This document shows, one piece after another, positions 10,101 to 17,136 of a stretch of 64,000 bases of DNA. Numbering within the stretch: position 1 is the stretch's first letter; each line of letters opens with the position of its first letter. The stretch lies in the NCBI GenBank assembly GCA_032464575.1, contig JAWDKM010000005.1, positions 248,001 to 312,000 on the forward strand. The letters are read 5' to 3'. Position numbers and translations under genes: made by a program. Below the pieces are notes generated by a model. The model was not told the DNA's origin. It made no database searches and was given only the letters and a program-made list of their open reading frames with translations. Source of the DNA: Pontivivens sp032464575. GTDB lineage: Bacteria; Pseudomonadota; Alphaproteobacteria; Rhodobacterales; Rhodobacteraceae.

Positions 10101-12086
10101 GACGCCCCGGCTGTCCACGTCATCCACGAACCAGGTTCCGTCGAAGTTGCGCGCCAGCGATGCGCCCACCGGCGTGTCGCCGTCCTCGCTCACGCCGATA
10201 TCAAGGCTGCGCAGGCCCGCAGCGGGGCCATCGACCGCGACGAAGCTGCCCTCGTAGCTTATGAAGTCGAGCACCTGGCCGCGATCGTTGACCAGCGCGA
10301 TGCCGTCCGGCGCACCGTTCTGAAGACCGTTCGTCGGCAGCTCGATGAAGTTGTAGGAGAACTCGTCATCGCTCGAGCCGCGCGGGCCGATGCCGGTGGT
10401 CGCATAAACCTCGCCGTTGGAGCCGTTGTAGTAGTAGAGAGTCAGGTTCTCGGCGCGATCATCCGTCTCCGCCACCCGAACCTCGACGAACTCGCCAACA
10501 TCCGTACCTTCGTTGTCGTAATGGATCTCGTTGATCCGGGTGTTGAACGGGAATGTCTCGTCGGCATCGAGCACGGTGATCTGCACGTCGTCGCTCTGCA
10601 CCTGAAATCCGTCGCTGAGCTCGACCGTGACCTCGTAGACATTGTCGCCGTCGGCGTCCTGCGGGTTCTCGAAATCGGTCGCGAAGGCGAACTCGATCCG
10701 GACGCCGCCGGGCTCGAACTGCTCGGGAAGAACGATGAAGCGGTCGGCGTCCGCGCCCGAGAGCGAGATCGTCAGTTCGTCGCCATCGGGATCGTCGCCG
10801 ACGGAACTGAGCAGCCCGACGCCGAATTCGCCCTCCTCGACGCTGATCTCGTCGTTCACCTCGAACTCTGGCAAATCGTTGGTACCTGTGACGGTCACCG
10901 TCACGGTCGCGGTGTCGGTTCCGCCATTTCCGTCATCGACGGTGTAGGTGAAGGTATCCGTCGCGGTCTCGCCCTGCCCCAGCGCGTCGAAGCGGTCACC
11001 CGCGTCGTAGATCACCTGACCGTCCACGATGGTCACGGTCGCGCCCTCGGCGCTGTTGGAGACATCGACGATCGTGAGCTGGTCCCCGTCGAACTCCCGG
11101 TCGTTGGACAGAAGCACCGCGGCGTCGAGCGCGAGCGGCGTGCCCGCCCCGGCCTCCGCCGCGTCGTCGCCGGCGAGCACCCCGTTGTTGCGGCCGTCGA
11201 GGAAGAGGGTGAAGCCGTCCTCCTCGAACCGGACCACCTCGATGTCGCGCAGTTCGTCGCGTCCGCTCTCGGGCGCGGCGTCCGTGGCCACAATGACCAC
11301 CGGGTCGTCGTCGAGGTCGGAGATCAGGTAGTCCTCGATGCTGCCCGCATAGACCGCCACGTCCATACCGGCACCGCCGAACAGGAGGTCGCTGCCGTCG
11401 CCGCCCTCCAGCGTGTCGTCACCGCTGCCGCCGGCCAGCACGTCGTCATCGGCGCCGCCCGCCAGCACATCGTCACCGGAGCCGCCGCGCAGCGTATCCT
11501 CGCCCTCGTTTCCGACGAGCGTGTCGTCGCCCTGCAACCCTTCGAGCAGGTTCGCGCCCGCGTCGCCGGTCAACGCGTTGGCGCGGTCATTGCCGATCAC
11601 GTTCTCGATGCTGGTGAAGGTTTCCACCACACCATTGGCAAAAACTGCCTGCCCGGTGCTCAGGTCCACATCGACGGCGATTCCGCCATAGTCGAAGGAG
11701 AGGGTGTCGTTGCCGCCGCCGCCATCGAAGGTGTCGATGCCGAAGCCGCCGATCAGCAGGTCGTCACCGCGCCCGCCGTTCAGGATGTTGTCGCCACGAT
11801 CGCCGACCAGGGTGTCATCGCCGCGCCCGCCGGTGGCATTCTCGAAGTTGAAAATGCCCTCGACCGCACCGTTGACGAAGACCGCCTGGCTCGCCGAGAG
11901 GTCGATGCGGATATCGGCGCCGGTATAGCTGAAATCGACCGTGTCGATGCCGACACCGCCATCCATCGTGTCGAGGCCGAGCCCACCGCTGATGAGGTCG
12001 TTGCCATCGAGACCGATGAGGAATTCGGCCGCGGCCGTCCCGATCAGCGTGTCGTCGTCCGAGGTTCCAAGGATCGTCTGCGACAT
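7149..12086 (-). CDS. Very large extracellular nuclease/phosphatase: RTX, cadherin-like, lamin-tail-like repeats and EEP domain
   Basis: About 1645 residues, very acidic, with no Sec signal peptide. Order of parts: RTX calcium-binding nonapeptides (GGxGxDxLx) in three blocks within residues ~25-245; a VCBS/cadherin-like domain ~315-405; another cadherin-like stretch to ~505; three lamin-tail-like repeats of ~155 residues, each opening with RINE-HYDN; an OB-fold-like region ~1010-1120; and a C-terminal endonuclease/exonuclease/phosphatase domain from ~1270. Catalytic motifs there are ASFNVLNYF, LQELENNG, VNHFKSKGDSN, VIGDLNAY and ASDHDPLLI. This matches the ExeM/NucH-like secreted nuclease group, suggesting a role in extracellular DNA or phosphate scavenging. 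RTX suggests type I secretion, but no transporter genes are adjacent. I chose the ATG at 12086 because AGAAGGA precedes it by 8 bases; the ATG at 12095 abuts GAAGG. Confidence 0.85.
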   Translation of the reverse strand: MSQTILGTSDDDTLIGTAAAEFLIGLDGNDLISGGLGLDTMDGGVGIDTVDFSYTGADIRIDLSASQAVFVNGAVEGIFNFENATGGRGDDTLVGDRGDNILNGGRGDDLLIGGFGIDTFDGGGGNDTLSFDYGGIAVDVDLSTGQAVFANGVVETFTSIENVIGNDRANALTGDAGANLLEGLQGDDTLVGNEGEDTLRGGSGDDVLAGGADDDVLAGGSGDDTLEGGDGSDLLFGGAGMDVAVYAGSIEDYLISDLDDDPVVIVATDAAPESGRDELRDIEVVRFEEDGFTLFLDGRNNGVLAGDDAAEAGAGTPLALDAAVLLSNDREFDGDQLTIVDVSNSAEGATVTIVDGQVIYDAGDRFDALGQGETATDTFTYTVDDGNGGTDTATVTVTVTGTNDLPEFEVNDEISVEEGEFGVGLLSSVGDDPDGDELTISLSGADADRFIVLPEQFEPGGVRIEFAFATDFENPQDADGDNVYEVTVELSDGFQVQSDDVQITVLDADETFPFNTRINEIHYDNEGTDVGEFVEVRVAETDDRAENLTLYYYNGSNGEVYATTGIGPRGSSDDEFSYNFIELPTNGLQNGAPDGIALVNDRGQVLDFISYEGSFVAVDGPAAGLRSLDIGVSEDGDTPVGASLARNFDGTWFVDDVDSRGVANEQEVPTVTPRINEVHYDNAGTDTGEFIEIRLDRFADAEDISVQLVNGANGEVYDTVDGFEADIGVSGKFIRFDEDFQYLVFEFDTNGIQNGPDGFILRDGREIIEFVSYEGEITTTVDGVELTSTDIDVAEGSSTPEGFSLQRNEDGTWGEAGPETRGAANETVTPSANARINEFHYDNDGGDVGEFIEVRVDAGADISGLLLELVNGNGGGVYDTLGAADVTARETDGTFDYLVFELPSNGIQNGPDGFALSENGELVEFVSYEGQITATEGAAAGQTSTDVGVSEGSSTPIGFSIQRNDDGTWNAPAEETPGAANDAGSGGGGGGEELLISEIQGTTDVPARLGEAVTVTAVVTFTVGNGFFLQEEDADSDGNDATSEGIFIFTGGAPTVSEGDNVTVTGEVAEFFGETQLTNVSDIVTNSTGNTLPGAAQIVLDPTIAYDFEAFEGMRVEVSSGTDDALTVIENFNLDRFGQITVSAGEQRQPTQLFDAQTEQDEIDALQQANLNNRLLIDDGSSAQNPDEFEFIPVPDEFDDANNPNGFLDVGDTFDEAGATLRLGTELTENIEGVMRFGFGEYNVVPTEQLAIDESTNSSARPDAPAIEADVTVASFNVLNYFTTLDVNGNPGSGPNGIDPRGATSATDLEEQTAKLVEAILALDADVLGLQELENNGFDADSSIATLVDALNAVAGAGTYAFVEPAGTTDGFIGTDAITTGLIYKPEEVTVTNAEILVFEEASAATTFELADVLNQVVPESEQVGDFQRSRPAVVATFEDNKSGEEFTVAVNHFKSKGDSNLQDVVDAAQRFLDGGGAGITQADIDAVIADPNFDQEDGQAFWNAARNDAAGELATFLETEYNGGGVSDYLVIGDLNAYAQEDPVQTIRDTDDNVDLLAEFVGIEEAYSFVFDGQQGALDHAIASGDLADNVVDVAEWHSQADEPDLIDYDSEFTNPGFSSTGPYAASDHDPLLIGLDFSDTPLV
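9160..10545 (-). repeat. Three tandem lamin-tail-like coding repeats (~155 codons each)
   Basis: Within the large nuclease gene, three units begin with RINEIHYDNEGTDVGEF, RINEVHYDNAGTDTGEF and RINEFHYDNDGGDVGEF, encoded near 10520, 10050 and 9575. Each contains a QNG-PDG motif, a SYEG motif and ends with a DGTW segment and a G-AN linker. The spacing is about 470-480 bases. The protein repeats are clearly homologous but the DNA copies have diverged, so the duplications are not recent. Confidence 0.8.
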
Positions 12087-12387
12087 GGGGGGCATCCTTC
12101 TGTGACGTGGGGGGTGAAGCGTGAAGAAACGGGGGTATCAGACGGGGGCCGGGCGGGCGGACGCTCCGCCCATCGCCCCGGCCTGATATCGCCGACGCCG
12201 ACAGGTGCGCGGGCCGACACGCGGCACGCGGCCACGGCGCGATGGCTCGATCACATGAAGACGAAAGGGCACGGAGCGATTCCCGCTAAGGTTGTAGCAC
12301 GCCCTGTTCTATCCCAGCTTTCGACGACAGTTCTGCAGCGATGGGGGCCCGCCCGACCGCTTTTTATCGAAACTTGTCGAGATTGGA
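12087..12387. other. Gap upstream of the nuclease gene
   Basis: This 301-base gap lies between the nuclease start and the ynjD-like stop, both on the minus strand. It must hold the nuclease promoter, but I could not identify convincing -35/-10 hexamers. No clear hairpin with T-run ends the ynj operon here. Short open frames are present without ribosome sites. Confidence 0.4.
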
Positions 12388-13011
12388 TCAGCCGATGCGG
12401 ATGATCCGCCCGCCGGCGGCCTGTGCATCCTCGGCATCGTGGGTGACGAGGAGGACCGGCAGGCCCCGCTCACGCGCCCGGCCGAAGACCAGCTCGCGCA
12501 TTTGTGCCCGCCGGTCCGCGTCGAGGCGGGAGAACGGCTCGTCGAGCAGCAGCGCCTCGGGCTCGGACAGGAGCATCCGCATCAGCGCGACGCGCGCCTT
12601 CTGTCCGCCCGACAGCGTTGCGGGGTCGCGTGGACCGAACCCCTTCAGCCCCACCTCGGCAAGCGCCTCCTCCACCAGCCGTTTGCGGTCCGCGCCGGGG
12701 CGCAGGCCGAAGGCGAGGTTGGCCGCGACGCTGAGATGCGGGAACAGGAGATCGTCCTGGAAGAGGATGCCGATGCGCCGCGCCTCCGGCGGCTCCCGCG
12801 TCACGTCGCGCCCGCCCAGACGCACCCGCCCGTGCAGGGTGAAATCCTCGGCCAGCGTGCCGATGACGGCCGCGAGCAGCGTGGACTTGCCCGCACCCGA
12901 CGGCCCCATGATCGAGACGACTTCGCCGGGAGCCACGCAGGTATCGACGCTCACCAGCGTGTCCGCGCCCCGGCAGATCATCAGCTTGTCTAGTTTGAGC
13001 CCGTCACGCAT
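12388..13011 (-). CDS. ynjD: ABC transporter ATP-binding protein, YnjD type
   Basis: This 207-residue ATPase has Walker A GPSGAGKST near residue 38, signature LSGGQKAR near 131, Walker B LLLDEPFSRLD near 154 and VTHDAEDAQ near 188. The start at 13011 overlaps the permease stop by 8 bases, which explains the lack of spacing. Together with the two genes upstream it forms a complete importer of the uncharacterised YnjBCD family (COG4134-4136). The substrate is unknown. The overall layout also resembles thiamine and iron importers, but the binding protein is clearly YnjB-like. Confidence 0.85.
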   Translation of the reverse strand: MRDGLKLDKLMICRGADTLVSVDTCVAPGEVVSIMGPSGAGKSTLLAAVIGTLAEDFTLHGRVRLGGRDVTREPPEARRIGILFQDDLLFPHLSVAANLAFGLRPGADRKRLVEEALAEVGLKGFGPRDPATLSGGQKARVALMRMLLSEPEALLLDEPFSRLDADRRAQMRELVFGRARERGLPVLLVTHDAEDAQAAGGRIIRIG

Positions 13012-14713
13012 GGGAGAGCCCCCGCCGGTTTGCCCAGACCAGCCGCGGCAGGGCAAGCGCAAGCGCGAAGGGCAGCAAAGCTGCCGCCGTCTGGACCAGC
13101 GCATAGACCCCGATCGCGCGCCTGTCGCCGCCGGATGCCAAGGCCACCGCCTCGGTCGTCAGCGTCGGCACCCGACCGCCGCCGACCAGCAGCGTCGGCA
13201 GGTACTGCCCCACCGACACCGCGAAACCCACCGCCGCCGCGGTGAGAACCGGGGCCAGCAGCATGGGCAGTCGCACCCGCCACAGCACCCGGTCGGGTCG
13301 TGCGCCGAGGGCCGCCGCGATCGTCCCCATCCGCCGGTCCCACGCCCGGAACGGGTCGCCGAGCGACAGGAAGACGTACGGCAGCACGAAGACGACATGG
13401 GCCGCGATCACCGCGCCGCGCCCGGCATCGAGCCCGCCGGCCAGCATCAGCGCCTGCAGCCCCGGCAGGAACGCGATCTGCGGGACCAGCAGCGGCAGGT
13501 AGAGCACCCACATCGACGCCGCGCCCATCCTGAGGTCATAACGATACTCCGCCTCCAGGCATCCGATGGTCAGGACCAGCGCGATCAGCACGGCGACCGC
13601 ACCGATCAGCGCCGTTTCCCCGCTCACCGAAAGAACCGCGTGCCCGTGCCGCTCCCAACTCAGCCAGGTCAGGCCGTCGGGCAGCACATGCGGGAAGGAC
13701 CAGTGCCCCGCGACCGACCACAGCGCGAGCCCGGCAAGGCCGAGGATCAGGAGCGCCGCCGCCAGCACGCCCGGCAGCACCGCGAGGCCCCGGACCGCCG
13801 AGAGGCTCCGCGCACGTCCGCCCCCCTGCGCCCAGCGGCAGCCGAGGCGGCCCACCGCGATCTCCCCAAGCCGCCAGGCCGCCAGCGCCCCCAAGACCAG
13901 CCCAAGCTGCACGATCGCCCCGGCGGCCGCCTGCAACCGCATCGCGAGATCCGGATCGGCCATCCACCGCACCACCTGCACGGCGAGCGTCGGCGGCGTG
14001 TTCGGCCCCAGGATCAGCGCCACGTCCACCACCGACATCGAGTAGGCGAGCACCACGTAGACCGGCAGCCGGATCTGCGCATAGAGCCGCGGGAAAACGG
14101 TGACGAGCCAAGCCTTCTCCCGCCCGTAGCCCAGCGCACGGCCCACCAGCAGGCTGCGCCCGGTCTCCGCCTGCCCGAGTGCGGCTATGGTCATCAGCAT
14201 GAGGAACGGCACCTCCTTGACCACCAGCCCGAGCATCAGCGCGAGGCCCCAGGGATCCTGCACGATCAGCACATCCGGCGGTCGGCTCCAACCCGTGAGC
14301 TCCGGCGTCATCGCCCGCACGATCCAGCCGGAGGGCGCCAGAAGAAAGGCCAGCCCAAAGGCCGCCGCCGCGTGCGGCACCGACAGCAGCGGCGAGAGCA
14401 GCCGCTCGATCGCCCGGAACGTCCGCGTCCCCTGCCACGCCGCGCAGATCGCCACCACAATGGCGAGCGACAGCACCGTCGCGCCCACCCCGCTCAAGAG
14501 GCTCAGCCGCACGGCGTCCCAGAACCCCGCCCAGCCGAAGAGCTGCGCGAAGGGCGCGCCGCTCAGCTCCACAGCACCCGTCGCCGGCATCCAGCCCAGC
14601 GCGGGCGCGAGCGTCCCGGCCAGCCCCGCCGCCACAGGGCCGAGCATGACGAGGACCGTCAGGGAGGGGACGAACTTGAGCCCGCGGCGACTGCGGCGGG
14701 CCGGGCGCGCCAT
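13004..14713 (-). CDS. ynjC: ABC transporter permease, two-domain, YnjC type
   Basis: This 569-residue membrane protein is made of two fused permease halves with about twelve transmembrane segments. Binding-protein-dependent transport motifs lie in both halves, for example EKAWLVTVFPRLYAQIRLPV near residue 190 and GARPDRVLWRVRLPM near 475. One polypeptide forms the whole pore, as in YnjC, ThiP and FbpB. The start shares one base with the ynjB stop (TAATG) and its end overlaps ynjD by 8 bases, so all subunits are translationally coupled. Confidence 0.87.
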   Translation of the reverse strand: MARPARRSRRGLKFVPSLTVLVMLGPVAAGLAGTLAPALGWMPATGAVELSGAPFAQLFGWAGFWDAVRLSLLSGVGATVLSLAIVVAICAAWQGTRTFRAIERLLSPLLSVPHAAAAFGLAFLLAPSGWIVRAMTPELTGWSRPPDVLIVQDPWGLALMLGLVVKEVPFLMLMTIAALGQAETGRSLLVGRALGYGREKAWLVTVFPRLYAQIRLPVYVVLAYSMSVVDVALILGPNTPPTLAVQVVRWMADPDLAMRLQAAAGAIVQLGLVLGALAAWRLGEIAVGRLGCRWAQGGGRARSLSAVRGLAVLPGVLAAALLILGLAGLALWSVAGHWSFPHVLPDGLTWLSWERHGHAVLSVSGETALIGAVAVLIALVLTIGCLEAEYRYDLRMGAASMWVLYLPLLVPQIAFLPGLQALMLAGGLDAGRGAVIAAHVVFVLPYVFLSLGDPFRAWDRRMGTIAAALGARPDRVLWRVRLPMLLAPVLTAAAVGFAVSVGQYLPTLLVGGGRVPTLTTEAVALASGGDRRAIGVYALVQTAAALLPFALALALPRLVWANRRGLSHA

Positions 14714-15906
14714 TACTGGGCCACGCCGTAGCGCTCGATCCAGTCCGCCTCGATCCGGGTCATCCAGCTCGGATGCGGCTCCGGCAGCGCCGTGCCGAGC
14801 TCCGCCGGCGTCAGTGTCGCGATGCCCAGATCTATCGCCTCGAACAGCGCCCGATCCTCGGCGCTCAGCGCGTTCGTATCCAGCACCGTGCCATAACCCA
14901 GATGTTGCGGATCGAGGCCGCGCGCCTGCGCCTCAGGCGACATCAGGAAGTTCGCGACCACCATCGCCCCTTCCGCGGCATTGGCGTTGTAGGGGATCGC
15001 GACGAAGCTCGCATTGCCGATCGTCCCGCCCTCCAGCACGAAGGTGCGCACCGTGTCGGGAAGCTGGAAGTTCGCGATCGCTGTCGATGCCTCACCGGGC
15101 GAGAAGGAGATGGCAAGGTCGATCTCGTCATCCGCGATGAGCTGCAACTGCCGCGGCCCGGTCTGGGGATAGGCCCGCCCCGCGCGCCACAGGTTCGGCG
15201 TCAGCTCCGCCAGGAACGACCAGAGCGGCGCCGTCACCGCGTCGTAGTCCGCCTCCTCGACCGGCGCATAGAGCGCGGGATCGTCCGCCAGATCCACCAG
15301 CGCCTGCTTGAGGAAGGTCGAGCCCAGGAAATCCGGCGGCTGCGGGAAGGTGAAGCGGCCCGGGTTCTCCGCCGCCCATGCGGCCAACGCCTCCATATCC
15401 GCGAGTGGCTCGACCAGATCGGCCGTGTCGTGCATGAAGACGACCTGAGCCATGGCCCAAGGCGCCTCCAGTCCCTCGGTCGGGACGGTGAAATCCTCCT
15501 GCACCGACTTGCCCTCGACATCGACGTATTGCCAGTTCGGCAACTGCTCCGCGAAGGGGCCGAAGAGCAGGTCCGCATCCTTCATCGCCGCGAAGTTCGC
15601 TCCGTTGATCCAGATGAGATCGACCGCACCCCCTTCGTCGCGTCCCGCCGTCTTCTCCGCCAGCACGCGGCTGACCGCATCGGCGGTAGAGGCGATCTTG
15701 ACGTGCTCCAGCGTCACGCCGTGCTCTTCCCACACCCGCTCACCGACCCACTCGATGAAGGCGTTCGTGGTCGTCGACCCACCCCAGGCATGCCAATAGA
15801 CGGTCTGGCCGTCCGCTGCCGCCGTCACAGCCTCCCAATCGGCGGGATCGGTCTGGGCCGCGGCGGCCAGCGGCAGGGAGAGAGCGAGGGCGAGAAGTCG
15901 TTTCAT
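14713..15906 (-). CDS. ynjB: ABC transporter substrate-binding protein, YnjB type
   Basis: 397 residues. A signal peptide covers residues 1-~18 (MKRLLALALSLPLAAAA). The mature protein carries the YnjB pattern: TVYWHAWGGSTTTNAFIEWV near residue 35, VDLIWINGANF near 105, LPNWQYVDV near 130, VPTEGLEAPW near 148, and a C-terminal EPHPSWMTRIEADWIERYG. From memory, Escherichia coli YnjB is similar across its whole length, which separates it from thiamine or spermidine binding proteins. The ligand is unknown. The start at 15906 overlaps the stop of the phosphatidyltransferase gene (ATGA). Confidence 0.87.
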   Translation of the reverse strand: MKRLLALALSLPLAAAAQTDPADWEAVTAAADGQTVYWHAWGGSTTTNAFIEWVGERVWEEHGVTLEHVKIASTADAVSRVLAEKTAGRDEGGAVDLIWINGANFAAMKDADLLFGPFAEQLPNWQYVDVEGKSVQEDFTVPTEGLEAPWAMAQVVFMHDTADLVEPLADMEALAAWAAENPGRFTFPQPPDFLGSTFLKQALVDLADDPALYAPVEEADYDAVTAPLWSFLAELTPNLWRAGRAYPQTGPRQLQLIADDEIDLAISFSPGEASTAIANFQLPDTVRTFVLEGGTIGNASFVAIPYNANAAEGAMVVANFLMSPEAQARGLDPQHLGYGTVLDTNALSAEDRALFEAIDLGIATLTPAELGTALPEPHPSWMTRIEADWIERYGVAQ

Positions 15907-16535
15907 GGTGTCTCCGGCATGTCGGATGAGGCGGTGAAGACGCGGCGGGCCAGCAACAGGCGCGAGCTCGCGGTCACGAAGCACAACACGCCGAAGATCC
16001 AGGCGAGCGGCGCGAACCATCCGGGGAACAGGCACAGGAGAACGAAGAACACGATCGTCTCCGTCCCCTCCAGCAGGCCCCCGGTGAAATAGAGCGACTT
16101 CACCCCGCGCGCCTCGGTCACCATCCGGGCCTTCTCCGCTAAAATCGCGTAGCCGAGAAAGCTCGCCCCGTTGAAGTAGAAGCTGGTGAGCAGGAACGCC
16201 CCCGCCGCCCCGTTCGCCGCCGGATCCAGCCAGACGAAGCCCATGGGGATCGCGCCGTAGAACAGGAAGTCGCAGGTGATGTCGAGATAGCCGCCGAAAT
16301 CGGTCTTGCGGGTGGCGCGCGCGACGGCTCCATCGAGCCCGTCGGCCAGGCGCGACAGCAGGAGCGGCAGCAGAGCCCAGGCCGGCGCACCGAGCGCGAT
16401 GACCCCGGCGGCGAGCAGCCCAAGCCCCAGCCCGATCATCGTCACCGCATCCGCACCGATCCCGGTCCGCGCCAGTGCCGCGCCGAGGCGGTTCACGACG
16501 GGATCGATCAGTTTGCGCGCGGCGGCGTCGAGCAT
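15903..16535 (-). CDS. CDP-alcohol phosphatidyltransferase family protein, YnjF type
   Basis: This 210-residue integral membrane enzyme has about six helices. The family signature is intact near residues 65-90: DGLDGAVAR followed by GGYLDITCD supplies the four metal-binding Asp residues. Such enzymes move a phosphatidyl or diacylglycerol-phosphate group from a CDP-alcohol to an acceptor; the acceptor here is unknown. It is the first gene of a four-gene overlapping operon with ynjB, ynjC and ynjD. E. coli keeps ynjF beside ynjBCDE, so the link between this lipid enzyme and the transporter is old. I chose the ATG at 16535, where the conserved part begins. Confidence 0.83.
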   Translation of the reverse strand: MLDAAARKLIDPVVNRLGAALARTGIGADAVTMIGLGLGLLAAGVIALGAPAWALLPLLLSRLADGLDGAVARATRKTDFGGYLDITCDFLFYGAIPMGFVWLDPAANGAAGAFLLTSFYFNGASFLGYAILAEKARMVTEARGVKSLYFTGGLLEGTETIVFFVLLCLFPGWFAPLAWIFGVLCFVTASSRLLLARRVFTASSDMPETP

Positions 16536-16668
16536 GCGGGGCCTCGTGGCAGGGTGGGCCTCATCTGTCCCACAACCCCCTCCCAAGGCAAGCGCCCTGT
16601 CGCGAATGTGAGGGATGGCGAGCCCTTGCGGTTTGACGCGCCGCAATCCCCTCAACTGCAGGGCGTGC

Positions 16669-17061
16669 TCAGCCCGTCGCCGTCGCGATCACCCGGACCT
16701 CGACCAGGGCGCCCTCCCGGCGCAGTCCTGCGACCTCGACCGTCGTCCAGGCTGGATAGGGCTCCGCCACATACTCCCGCCGGACGGCGGCAAAGACATC
16801 GAAATGTGTCCGCAGCTCCACGTGATAGCTCGTCATCTCGACCAGCGCATCGAAGCCGAGCCCCGCGGTGCCCAGCACCGTCCCGATCTTGTCGAACGCC
16901 GCGCGGAACTGCGTCGGGGGATCCGCCGGCATCGCGCCATCCGGCCCGCTTCCCGTCACCCCCGTCAGGAACAGGTGCCCGCCCGACATCACGCCGGGCG
17001 AGACGCCCAGCGCCTCCGCCCCGGCCGCGAAGTCCGGCGGCACCACAGCCTTGATTGACAT
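16669..17061 (-). CDS. RidA/YjgF family protein
   Basis: This 130-residue protein has the length of the RidA (reactive intermediate deaminase) family, which hydrolyses enamine/imine intermediates. Family-like segments are LFLTGVTGSGPDG near residue 30, FDALVEMTSYHVELRTHFDVF in the middle and YPAWTTVEVAGLRREGALVEVRVIAT at the end. In true RidA the C-terminal region carries a substrate-binding Arg; Arg residues are present in the equivalent stretch here, but subgroup assignment is open. GAGGGTGAGC precedes the start at 17061. It may be co-transcribed with ftsK upstream. Confidence 0.8.
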   Translation of the reverse strand: MSIKAVVPPDFAAGAEALGVSPGVMSGGHLFLTGVTGSGPDGAMPADPPTQFRAAFDKIGTVLGTAGLGFDALVEMTSYHVELRTHFDVFAAVRREYVAEPYPAWTTVEVAGLRREGALVEVRVIATATG

Positions 17062-17085
17062 CAGCTCACCCTCGCCCCGGCCCCG

Positions 17086-17126
17086 CATCACTCTCGCCAA
17101 ATACGCCCCTGCCGGAGGCACCCGGC
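17086..17126 (-). repeat. Dispersed 3'-end repeat, copy A (after ftsK)
   Basis: A diverged copy of a ~40-bp element found five times here. On the plus strand it reads CTCTCGCCAAATACGCCCC then TGCCGGAGGC. Read on the minus strand, in the direction of ftsK, it gives a GC-rich hairpin followed by a T-rich GTATTT, resembling a terminator. It starts about 10 bases after the ftsK stop. Confidence 0.6.
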
Positions 17127-17136
17127 GCAGCCGGGA

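Noticed and set aside
9567..12404. A 945-codon open frame on the plus strand opposite the large nuclease gene
   Set aside because: The composition is Val/Arg/Glu-rich and repetitive because it mirrors the RTX and repeat codons. The minus-strand gene has clear domains and a ribosome site.
12341..14731. A 796-codon plus-strand frame opposite the ynj operon
   Set aside because: Its Arg/Pro/His-rich translation and lack of motifs mark it as an antisense shadow of the ABC transporter genes.
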